A stretch of 35,601 bases of DNA from Solirubrobacteraceae bacterium (GTDB lineage: Bacteria > Actinomycetota > Thermoleophilia > Solirubrobacterales > Solirubrobacteraceae). Location of the stretch: NCBI GenBank assembly GCA_030447275.1, contig JAUJPF010000023.1, forward strand, positions 1 through 35,601, given 5' to 3'. The position numbers and the translations under genes were made by a program. Positions 14,329 to 24,492 of this stretch are shown here, piece by piece; within the stretch, counting starts at the first letter, position 1; each line of letters begins with the position of its first letter. The notes under the pieces are model-generated. The model worked only from the letters and a program-made list of their open reading frames with translations, made no database searches and was not told where the DNA came from.

Positions 14329-15540
14329 ATGGGACGCGAGCGCGGACAGGCCTCGATCGAGTGGATCGCGGTGCTCGGCGTCGTCGCCGGGACGTTCCTC
14401 GCCGCGCTCGCCGGCGCGCTGCCGAGCGCGGACGCGGTCCCGCGCGCGATCGCCGCCGGCTTCGAGCGCGCGTTCTGCCTCGTCAGCGGCGGCGACTGCC
14501 TGAGCGGGCCGCCGCGGCCGTGCGTCGTCGGGCGCGACGAGCGCTCGCGCGAGCGCCGCGCGACGATCTCGCTCGTGCGGCTCGCCGACGGGCGCACCGT
14601 CATGCGCGAGCAGCGCTCGGACGGAACCGTCGCGGTGACCGTCGAGGACGGTGCCCGGGCGGGCGCCGCGTTCCTGCTCGGCGCGGAGCTCAGCGTCGGC
14701 AGCGTCGGGGTGCGCGCGGGCGCCGAGGTGGGGGCGAACGGCCGGGGCGCCGTGGGACGGCGGTTCGTCGTGCGCGACGCGCGGGCGGCGGACGCGCTCG
14801 TCGCGCGGCTGTCGGACGAGTCGGAGGGCTTGAGAACGATCGTCGGCGGCGCGGACGGACCGGTGCCCGACGAGGAGTGGTGGGTCGTCGGGCGCGGCGG
14901 GTCGCTCGCCGCGAGCCTGAAGACGCTACGGTTCGGCGCGAGCGCGAAGGCGGTGGCCGGCGCGGTCGTCGGCCTGCGCACGCGGCCGCGGACGGGGGAG
15001 CGGACGGTCGTGCTGCGGACCGACGCCGAGCTCGTCGCGTCGCTTACCGCTCCGCTGGCGCGCCTCGGGATGGGCCTGCCGCAGCGCTCGGCGGTCGAGC
15101 TGGCGTTCGACGCGCGCGGGCGCGCGGTGTCGCTGACCGTGCGCGGTGCGCGCGGCGTGCACGGCGAGGCGCGGCTGGGGCCGTGGCGCGCCGGAGGCGG
15201 CGACATGGTCGAGGTCGAGGCGCGGCTCGACCTCCTCGATCCCGAGGTCCGCGCGCAGACGGCCGAGCTGGTCGCGGCGATCGGCGACCGTGCGCCGCGG
15301 CGGGCGCTGGCCGCGGCGCGCGGGCTGGCAGCGCGGCTTGCCGAGCGCGCGCGGGTCGACGTCCGCCTGTACGAGACCGACCGCAGCTCGAGCGTCCAGG
15401 GCGCCACGGGCGGAGCCGTCGGGATCCAGCTCGGGTACGAGGTCGAGAAGACGACGCGCACCGCCCGGCTGGTCGACGCCGTCGGGCGCGAGCCGGGGAT
15501 GGGCTGGGCGCGGCGGCTGGACTGCGTCGGCGTGGCGTGA
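14329..15540 (+). CDS. Secreted/anchored protein with pilin-like (TadE/Flp-type) N-terminus
   Basis: The 403-residue protein starts MGRERGQASIEWIAVLGVVA, a short basic leader, then G-Q-A-S-I-E and a hydrophobic helix to about residue 30. This is the pattern of prepilin-type or TadE-like N-termini, where a prepilin peptidase cuts after Gly and Glu5 follows. A Cys pair (AFCLVSGGDC) comes next, then a long beta-rich region (ATISLVRLADGRTV, RAGAAFLLGAELSVGSVGVR) with no known enzyme motif, and a helical part near residues 300-350. It is probably displayed outside the membrane. The ATG at 14329 is chosen over GTG 14293 because it gives the short leader. It ends 18 bp before the LexA box of dnaE2. 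Function unknown; the pilin-like call rests only on the N-terminus. Confidence 0.65.
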   Translation: MGRERGQASIEWIAVLGVVAGTFLAALAGALPSADAVPRAIAAGFERAFCLVSGGDCLSGPPRPCVVGRDERSRERRATISLVRLADGRTVMREQRSDGTVAVTVEDGARAGAAFLLGAELSVGSVGVRAGAEVGANGRGAVGRRFVVRDARAADALVARLSDESEGLRTIVGGADGPVPDEEWWVVGRGGSLAASLKTLRFGASAKAVAGAVVGLRTRPRTGERTVVLRTDAELVASLTAPLARLGMGLPQRSAVELAFDARGRAVSLTVRGARGVHGEARLGPWRAGGGDMVEVEARLDLLDPEVRAQTAELVAAIGDRAPRRALAAARGLAARLAERARVDVRLYETDRSSSVQGATGGAVGIQLGYEVEKTTRTARLVDAVGREPGMGWARRLDCVGVA

Positions 15541-15558
15541 TGCCGTCCCCGCTTCATG

Positions 15559-15571
15559 CGAACATGTGTTC

Positions 15572-15572
<1 letters not shown>
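15559..15572 (+). promoter_or_regulatory. LexA (SOS) box of dnaE2, overlapping its start codon
   Basis: CGAACATGTGTTCG, identical to the imuB box. Its last G (15572) is the first base of the dnaE2 GTG start codon, so LexA would cover the transcript start and block a leaderless mRNA. Confidence 0.93.
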
Positions 15573-19051
<3,479 letters not shown>

Positions 19052-19095
19052 GAGGTCCCGCGACCGACGACGCATCGCCCTGCCGCCTCGCTGGG

Positions 19096-19101
19096 TAAGC
19101 T
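19096..19101 (+). promoter_or_regulatory. -10 element of the cytochrome gene
   Basis: TAAGCT ends 10 nt before the ATG at 19112, and no Shine-Dalgarno sequence is visible. It is identical to the -10 of the AbiE-like pair. Confidence 0.55.
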
Positions 19102-19111
19102 CGCCGCGCAT

Positions 19112-19597
19112 ATGGCGACCATCGCTTTCGTCCTCTTCTTCATCGTGCTCGGCCTCGGCGTCGTCCTCGCCGCCATGAAGAGCGGCCGGCGCGGGCCGCT
19201 GATCGACTCCGAGAGCCGCGCCGGGCGGCGCCTGCTGACCGCGCTGGTCGTCGCGACGGTCGCGCTGTTCGGCGTCGGGATCCCGGTCGCCGTCGGCCTG
19301 ATCAACGGCAAGGAGCAGTCGAGCTCGGCCCAGGCCGGGATCGAGCTGAACGAGGACCAGAAGAAGGGCCGCGAGATGTTCGGCCGCTCGTGCACCCAGT
19401 GCCACACCCTCAAGGCCGCGAACGCCGTCGGCACCGTCGGCCCGAGCCTCGACGCGCTGCGCCCGAACAAGGAGCTCACGCTCGACGCGATCCTCAAGGG
19501 CCGCGCGCGGGGGCAGGGCCAGATGCCCGCGGCGCTCTACGAGGGCCGCGAGGCCCGCCAGGTCGCGGACTTCGTCGCCGCGGTCGCGGGCCGCTAG
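19112..19597 (+). CDS. Membrane-anchored c-type cytochrome
   Basis: The 161-residue protein has two N-terminal transmembrane helices (residues 3-22 and 41-63) and then a class I cytochrome c domain outside the membrane. The haem-binding CTQCH is at residues 94-98, and Met138 (GQGQMPAALY) is the likely sixth ligand. The short loop GTVGPSLDAL is also typical. It should carry electrons on the outer face of the membrane, perhaps to a terminal oxidase, but no oxidase genes are in the window. The gene stands alone: 60 bp after dnaE2 and before the riboswitch leader. A leaderless promoter fits the start. A weak hairpin (19600-19614) overlaps the region just past the stop and might act as terminator. 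Confidence 0.9.
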   Translation: MATIAFVLFFIVLGLGVVLAAMKSGRRGPLIDSESRAGRRLLTALVVATVALFGVGIPVAVGLINGKEQSSSAQAGIELNEDQKKGREMFGRSCTQCHTLKAANAVGTVGPSLDALRPNKELTLDAILKGRARGQGQMPAALYEGREARQVADFVAAVAGR

Positions 19598-19653
19598 CCG
19601 CGGCGAAGCGCCGCCCCTTCGGACGCCGCCCGCTCCGCGCCGCCGCTCTTTCT

Positions 19654-19722
19654 TCCTGCAAATCTGCGCCTCACGTGTCATAACAACGACCGACTTGCAG
19701 GACTTTTCCCCGGTGCTACGAT
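19654..19722 (+). promoter_or_regulatory. Promoter of the c-di-AMP riboswitch transcript, with an inverted repeat over the -35
   Basis: TTGCAG (19695-19700) and TACGAT (19717-19722) are 16 bp apart. The -35 is also the right arm of an 8-bp inverted repeat, TCCTGCAA (19654-19661) and TTGCAGGA (19695-19702), a possible operator for a second layer of control. Confidence 0.65.
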
Positions 19723-19728
19723 CCGGCG

Positions 19729-19884
19729 CGTTGGACCGCTGAGTCCCGTCCGGACCGGGTGCCAGGATGCATCCAGCCGGTTGGGAGCGGGGGAACCACT
19801 GTTGGGGCGAATCGTCTCCGTGTGAGGCGTAGCGCGAACTCTTCCGGCGCGAGCCCGTCAGCTAACCCCGTAAGCCGACGGAGA
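19729..19884 (+). promoter_or_regulatory. c-di-AMP riboswitch (ydaO/yuaA-type leader)
   Basis: The leader contains the conserved ydaO-type segments in order: CCGGGTGCC near 19756, GGGAGCGGGGGAACCA near 19783-19798, TTGGGGCGAATC near 19802-19813, GCGCGAACTCTTCCGG near 19831-19846, and CCCGTCAGCTAACC followed by CGTAAGCC at 19855-19876. In known cases binding of cyclic di-AMP lowers expression of downstream cell-wall or ion-transport genes. The downstream gene starts 18 nt past the aptamer. The ends are approximate. Confidence 0.9.
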
Positions 19885-19902
19885 GAGGAAACGCGAACCG
19901 GC

Positions 19903-20424
19903 ATGAGCCAAACGGCGGCACGGCCCTGGTGGGCCGATGTGCAGCACCTTCGTCCCGACGAGGGCGGGGATACGGATACGGAACACCGCGCGCCGCGCAC
20001 CGGGCGCTTCGACCGCCCGACCGCGCCGACCCGGCGCCCGTCGCGGGGCGACCACCAGACGACCGCGCGCGAGCCGCAGCAGCGCGCCGCGGAGCGGGGC
20101 GCTCCGCAGCAGCGTGCCGCCGAGCGCCGCCGCGCGCGGCCCGAGCCCGAGCTGTGGCTCGAGCCCGCCGAGACGCCGCCGGCCAAGCCCGCCGAGCGCC
20201 GGACGATCGAGATCCGCGGCCAGGTCGACCGCGTCGCCGGCGTCGCGCCGGTCCCGTCGCCCGGGCCGCAGCGCCACCGCGGCCGCCGGCCCAGCGAGCG
20301 CGTCGGCCCGCGGCCGGACCGCATCGCGATGTGGGCCGTCCTGCTCGGCATCCTCCTCATCCTCGTCGCCGTGGTCAGCAGCCCCGGCGCCGACGCCGCC
20401 GCTCTCGCCGCCGGCTGGCTCTAG
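19903..20424 (+). CDS. c-di-AMP-riboswitch-controlled single-pass membrane protein, unknown function
   Basis: The ATG at 19903 follows the riboswitch with GAGAGG about 16 nt upstream. The 173-residue product has a long, charged, Arg/Pro/Gln-rich region (residues 1-145) of low complexity, with repeats such as REPQQRAAERGAPQQRAAER. One strong transmembrane helix follows (MWAVLLGILLILVAVVSS, about 147-165) near the C-terminus. This is the topology of a tail-anchored protein with a cytoplasmic disordered domain. It has no hydrolase, LysM or transporter motif, unlike the usual ydaO-controlled genes. Because c-di-AMP regulates osmolyte balance and wall metabolism, a role in envelope stress is a reasonable guess only. 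It is followed by glnA after 68 bp with its own promoter. Confidence 0.75.
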   Translation: MSQTAARPWWADVQHLRPDEGGDTDTEHRAPRTGRFDRPTAPTRRPSRGDHQTTAREPQQRAAERGAPQQRAAERRRARPEPELWLEPAETPPAKPAERRTIEIRGQVDRVAGVAPVPSPGPQRHRGRRPSERVGPRPDRIAMWAVLLGILLILVAVVSSPGADAAALAAGWL

Positions 20425-20478
20425 GCGCTCGCCCCGCCGGCCGCCGCGCCGCTCCCCGGCCGCCCGCACCCGACGGGC

Positions 20479-20484
20479 TAGTCT
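20479..20484 (+). promoter_or_regulatory. -10 element of glnA
   Basis: TAGTCT lies 8 nt before the glnA ATG; no Shine-Dalgarno sequence is visible. The same hexamer and similar spacing recur on the minus strand before 26655 and 33948. Confidence 0.6.
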
Positions 20485-20492
20485 GCCCGCTC

Positions 20493-21830
20493 ATGGCCGA
20501 CCAGCCGACCACGGCGCAGGACGTCCTCGCGCTCTGCGACGAGCGCGACATCCGCTTCGTGCGCCTGTGGTTCACGGACGTCCTCGGGCAGCTCAAGTCG
20601 TTCAGCATCGGCCGCGACCAGATCGAGCACGCGCTCGCCGAGGGCATGGCCTTCGACGGCTCGAGCATCACCGGCTTCAACCCCGTCGAGGAGTCGGACA
20701 TGCTCGCCATGCCCGACCCGGACACGTTCGCGACCCTGCCGTGGCGGCCCGCCGACCACGGCGTCGCACGGATCTTCTGCGACATCCTCACCCCCGAGCG
20801 CACGCCGTACGAGGGCGACCCGCGGTACGTCCTCCGTCGCGCGATCGAGCGGATGGAGGGCCTCGGCTTCGACGCCCTGAAGGTCGCTGTCGAGCCCGAG
20901 TACTTCCTGTTCAAGGACCGCCGCTCGACCGAGCCGCTCGACGAGGGCGGCTACTTCGACCTGACGACGCTCGACGCCGGCAGCGACGTCCGCCGCGAAA
21001 CCGTGCTCGCGCTCGAGCACCTCGGCATCGCCGTCGACACGAGCCACCACGAGGGCAGCCCGAGCCAGCACGAGATCGCCCTGCGCTCGACCGAGGCCCT
21101 GAGCGCGGCCGACAACGTCGTGACCGCGCGCATCACCGTCAAGGAGTACGCGCTCAAGGAGGGCTGGCACGCGACGTTCATGCCCAAGCCGCTCGAGGGC
21201 AGGAACGGCAGCGGCATGCACACCCACCTCAGCCTGCACCGCGACGGGCGCAACGCGTTCTTCGACGCGAACGATCCCTACGGCCTCTCCGACGTCGGCC
21301 GCGGCTTCATCGCCGGCCAGCTGCGCCACGCGCGCGAGCTGAGCGCCGTCTTCGCCCAGTGGGTCAACTCCTACAAGCGGCTCGTGCCCGGCTTCGAGGC
21401 GCCGGTCTACGTCGCGTGGTCGCGGCGCAACCGCAGCGCGCTCGTCCGCGTCCCCCCGCACCGCCCGGGCGCCGAGGAGCACACGCACATGGAGCTGCGC
21501 TGCCCGGACCCCGCGTGCAACCCGTACCTGACGTTCGCGGCGCTCCTCCACGCCGGCCTCGAGGGAATCGAGAAGGGCTACGAGCTGCCCGAGCCGATGG
21601 AGAAGAACCTCTACCACCTGTCGCCCGACGACCGGCGCCGTCTCGGCATCGAGCAGCTCCCGGAGACGCTCGGCGAGGCCGTGGAGATCGCGGCCGAGTC
21701 CGAGCTCGTCCTGCGGACGCTCGGCGAGCACGTGTTCAACCGCTTCGTCGAGATCAAGCGTCAGGAGTGGGAGGACTACCGCGTGCAGGTGACGCGCTGG
21801 GAGCTCGACCGCTACCTCCCCGTGCTGTGA
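20493..21830 (+). CDS. glnA: Glutamine synthetase, type I
   Basis: The 445-residue enzyme makes glutamine from glutamate, ammonia and ATP in the cytoplasm. Visible family segments are the N-terminal beta-grasp with EGMAFDGSSITGF, EPEYFLF (metal ligands), GSGMHTHLSLH (ATP/metal), RRNRSALVRVP (glutamate site) and ELRCPDPACNPYLTFAALL. The length corresponds to the shorter GSI-alpha form rather than the roughly 470-residue GSI-beta. A Tyr is present in KNLYHLSPDD, at the place adenylylated in GSI-beta, but the flanking residues differ, so modification is uncertain. The stop overlaps the next start as GTGA, tying it to three downstream genes. It may be one of several glnA paralogues in the genome. 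Confidence 0.96.
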   Translation: MADQPTTAQDVLALCDERDIRFVRLWFTDVLGQLKSFSIGRDQIEHALAEGMAFDGSSITGFNPVEESDMLAMPDPDTFATLPWRPADHGVARIFCDILTPERTPYEGDPRYVLRRAIERMEGLGFDALKVAVEPEYFLFKDRRSTEPLDEGGYFDLTTLDAGSDVRRETVLALEHLGIAVDTSHHEGSPSQHEIALRSTEALSAADNVVTARITVKEYALKEGWHATFMPKPLEGRNGSGMHTHLSLHRDGRNAFFDANDPYGLSDVGRGFIAGQLRHARELSAVFAQWVNSYKRLVPGFEAPVYVAWSRRNRSALVRVPPHRPGAEEHTHMELRCPDPACNPYLTFAALLHAGLEGIEKGYELPEPMEKNLYHLSPDDRRRLGIEQLPETLGEAVEIAAESELVLRTLGEHVFNRFVEIKRQEWEDYRVQVTRWELDRYLPVL

Positions 21831-22318
21831 AAGCGGATCGCACCACAGACGCCTCCGACCTCCTGACGCCGAGCCTCGGCGGCCACGGCCCGGCGGACGC
21901 GCGCGGGGGGCCGCGGCCGTGGCGGCTCGGGTCGCAGGTCTACGTGGCGTTCTTCGGCGGCGTCATCGCCGTGACGGCGATCGCCTTCCTCAACGCGCTG
22001 CGCCTCAACGCCGACCGCCGCCGCCGGATCGCGATCCTCGCCGCTGGAGCCGCAGGGCTCGCCGCCTGCATCGTGTTCGCCGCGCTCTACGGCGACGAGG
22101 TCGACGGCAGCGGGCTGCGGCTCGGCACCCGGGCCATCTCGCTCGTCGCGTTCGGCGGGATGTACCTCGCCCAGCGCTCGCCCGACCGCGTCTACCACTA
22201 CTACACCGGCAACGTCTCCGACGACGACGACTACGAGAGCCTGTGGGTCCCGGGGCTCATCGCCGCGCTCGTGGGCGGAATCGCGCTGGCGCTGATCGTC
22301 GCCGCGGCGGCCGGGTGA
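21827..22318 (+). CDS. Four-helix membrane protein, unknown function
   Basis: The 163-residue protein starts at GTG 21827, overlapping the glnA stop as GTGA. After a polar 35-residue N-terminus it has hydrophobic segments at about residues 37-58 (VYVAFFGGVIAVTAIAFLNA), 67-85, 100-118 (AISLVAFGGMYLA) and 140-160. An acidic loop (NVSDDDDYES) lies before the last helix. No enzyme motif is visible. Its stop overlaps the next gene as GTGA. Co-translation with glnA and a TPR/AAA+ pair suggests a membrane anchor for that complex, but this is inference. Confidence 0.75.
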   Translation: MKADRTTDASDLLTPSLGGHGPADARGGPRPWRLGSQVYVAFFGGVIAVTAIAFLNALRLNADRRRRIAILAAGAAGLAACIVFAALYGDEVDGSGLRLGTRAISLVAFGGMYLAQRSPDRVYHYYTGNVSDDDDYESLWVPGLIAALVGGIALALIVAAAAG

Positions 22319-23190
22319 CGACGATGGACGAGAGCAGGGGCAACTCGGTCTTCGTCGCGCAGCGGTACATCGAGGTCGGCCAGCCCGCCCGTGCGCTGGA
22401 GACGCTCGACCGCGCCGGCGTCGGGCCGGACGACCCGGAGGCGTGGCGGGTGCGCGGGTTCGCCCTCTACGGGCTCGAGCGCTGGGACGACGCCGCGGAG
22501 GTCGCGTCCGACGCGCTGGCCTCCGAGCCCGAGGACATCGGGATGCTCTACCTGCTCAGCCTCGCCGAGGAGCAGCGGGGCGACCTCGCCGCGGCCGAGG
22601 AGGCGATCCTCGCGGCCCTGCGCGTCGAGCCCGAGGATCCCGAGCTGCTCAGCCAGTACGCCGATCTGACGATGCGCGCCGGTCAGCTCGACAAGGCCGA
22701 GCGGCTGCTCGACGCTGCGGCGCGGAGCGACCCCGAGTCGCCGGCGATCCTCCGCTCGCGCGTGTCGCTCGGCTACCTGCGCGGCGACGACCGCGGCGCC
22801 GAGCGGCTGAGCCGGCAGCTCCTCGAGCTCGATCCAGAGGACGTCGCGGGGCACCGGATGCTCGGCGCCCTCGAGCTGAACGCCGCGAAGCCGGGCAGCG
22901 CCGCCGAGCGGTTCGCGACCGTCCTGCGCGACCAGCCGAGCGACGAGTTCTCCGCCGACCGCGCGCGGGCCGCGAGGCTGATGGCCAAGCCGCAGTACTT
23001 CCCCGTCCGGTTCTTCAGCAAGGTCGGCGTCGGCCCGTCGTGGATCGGCGCGATGGTCGTGATCTTCGGGCTGCGCGGCGCCGGCCTCGGGGCGGCGGCG
23101 GCCGTCGCCACCGTGGTCTGGCTCGTCCTCTGCGTGTGGAGCTGGATCGCGGGACCGGCGCTCGACCGCAAGCTGGAGGCGCAGCGGTGA
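22315..23190 (+). CDS. TPR-repeat protein with C-terminal membrane helices
   Basis: Residues about 10-215 are a run of roughly six tetratricopeptide repeats, seen as helix pairs with the A-x-Y/L-G and D/E-P spacing (ARALETLDRAGVGPDDPEAW, LLYLLSLAEEQRGDLAAAEE, LLSQYADLTMRAGQLDKAER). After the repeats lie a basic stretch and two hydrophobic segments (WIGAMVVIFGLRGAGLG and AAVATVVWLVLCVWSWIAGP) near the C-terminus, so it is likely membrane-anchored. GTG 22315 overlaps the previous stop as GTGA and is preferred for consistency; ATG 22324 is possible and shortens it by three residues (291 versus 288). TPRs mediate protein contacts, here probably with the neighbouring AAA+ ATPase. Confidence 0.8.
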   Translation: MTTMDESRGNSVFVAQRYIEVGQPARALETLDRAGVGPDDPEAWRVRGFALYGLERWDDAAEVASDALASEPEDIGMLYLLSLAEEQRGDLAAAEEAILAALRVEPEDPELLSQYADLTMRAGQLDKAERLLDAAARSDPESPAILRSRVSLGYLRGDDRGAERLSRQLLELDPEDVAGHRMLGALELNAAKPGSAAERFATVLRDQPSDEFSADRARAARLMAKPQYFPVRFFSKVGVGPSWIGAMVVIFGLRGAGLGAAAAVATVVWLVLCVWSWIAGPALDRKLEAQR

Positions 23191-24482
23191 CCGACCGGCT
23201 CGAAGGCCTGCGTGCCGCGGTCGAGCTGTCGCCCGACAACGCAGGGCTGCGGCTCGTGCTCGCCGAGGCGCTCGAGGACGAGGGACTCGTGCCGGAGGCG
23301 CTCGACCACCTCGGCCGGCTGCTCGACCACGGCGGGCTGCCGGACGAGCGGCTCGTGGCGACCGGTCACCTCGCGCTCGCCCACGGGCGGCTCCAGCTCG
23401 CCGCGCGCTGCGTCGACTCGGCGCGCCGCGCGGGCGTCGCCGAGGGCGTCGCGCCGCTCCAGCAGGCGCTCGAGGCCGAGCTGAGCGAAGGGGGCGTCCG
23501 CCGGCTCGCCCACGATCCGCTCGAGGAGGCGGCGGCCGGCGCCACCACGCGGGTCGTCGGTCCTGAGGAGCACGCGACGTTCGCCGACGTCGGCGGGCTG
23601 GAGGGCGTCAAGGAGGCGATCCACCGCACGATCGTGCTGCCGTTCCAGCGCCCCGACCTCTACGAGCGCTACGGGCGGCGCGCCGGCGGGGGCGTCCTGC
23701 TCTACGGGCCGCCCGGATGCGGCAAGACGCTGCTCGCGCGCGCCACGGCCGGCGAGTGCGGGCTCCCGTTCCTCAACGTGCGTGTGGAGGACGTTCTCGA
23801 CCCGTGGATCGGCGGCAGCGAGCGCAACCTCCACGACGCGTTCACCGACGCGCGCGACCGCGCCCCGTGCGTGCTGTTCCTCGACGAGCTCGACGCCCTC
23901 GCCTACGCGCGGCGCAAGCAGGGCGGCAGCGCCGGGCGCTCGCTGGTCGACCAGATGCTCCAGGAGCTCGACGCCATCGGCTCGGACAACCGCAACGTGC
24001 TCGTCCTCGGCGCGACGAACGCGCCGTGGGACATCGACGACGCGCTGAAGCGCCCGGGGCGCTTCGACCGGGTCGTCTTCGTCCCCCCGCCCGACCAGCC
24101 GGCGCGCGAGCGCATCCTCTCGATGCAGCTCGCCGACAAGCCGCTCGAGGCCGACCTCGACGTCGCCGCACTCGCCGGACGGGCCGAGCTGTTCAGCGGC
24201 GCCGACCTGCGCCACTGGGTCGAGCGCGCGATCGACGTCGCGATCGACGAGGCGCTGCGCGGCGGCGGAGACGTCCCGGTCACGCGCGAGCACTTCGCCC
24301 GCACCGCCGACCAGGTGCGCCCGACGACGCTCGACTGGCTCGGCACCGCGCGCAACTACGTCGAGTTCGCGAACGAGTCCGGGCGCTTCGACGATGTCCT
24401 CGAGTTCCTCGGGGGCAACGAGGCCAAGCGCTGGCGCAGCCGCATCCCCAAGCGGCGGCGCCACCCCGACGGCCCCGAGTGA
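23187..24482 (+). CDS. AAA+ ATPase (Cdc48/Vps4-like) with N-terminal TPR-like region
   Basis: This 431-residue protein has a helical TPR-like N-terminus (residues 1-110) and one AAA+ module. Motifs: FADVGGLEGVKEAI at 132-145, Walker A GPPGCGKT at 174-181, Walker B CVLFLDELD at 228-236, sensor 1 GATN near 275-278, and the arginine-finger region KRPGRFDR at 288-295. The C-terminal lid follows (SGADLRHWVERAI). The sequence is of the Cdc48/spastin/Vps4 clade, which remodels or unfolds proteins using ATP. GTG 23187 overlaps the TPR gene stop as GTGA. The set of membrane protein, TPR protein and TPR-AAA+ ATPase behind glnA suggests a membrane-linked unfoldase, target unknown. It converges on the MMPL gene with only 10 bp between stops. 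Confidence 0.88.
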   Translation: MTDRLEGLRAAVELSPDNAGLRLVLAEALEDEGLVPEALDHLGRLLDHGGLPDERLVATGHLALAHGRLQLAARCVDSARRAGVAEGVAPLQQALEAELSEGGVRRLAHDPLEEAAAGATTRVVGPEEHATFADVGGLEGVKEAIHRTIVLPFQRPDLYERYGRRAGGGVLLYGPPGCGKTLLARATAGECGLPFLNVRVEDVLDPWIGGSERNLHDAFTDARDRAPCVLFLDELDALAYARRKQGGSAGRSLVDQMLQELDAIGSDNRNVLVLGATNAPWDIDDALKRPGRFDRVVFVPPPDQPARERILSMQLADKPLEADLDVAALAGRAELFSGADLRHWVERAIDVAIDEALRGGGDVPVTREHFARTADQVRPTTLDWLGTARNYVEFANESGRFDDVLEFLGGNEAKRWRSRIPKRRRHPDGPE

Positions 24483-24492
24483 GCGCGGGCGG

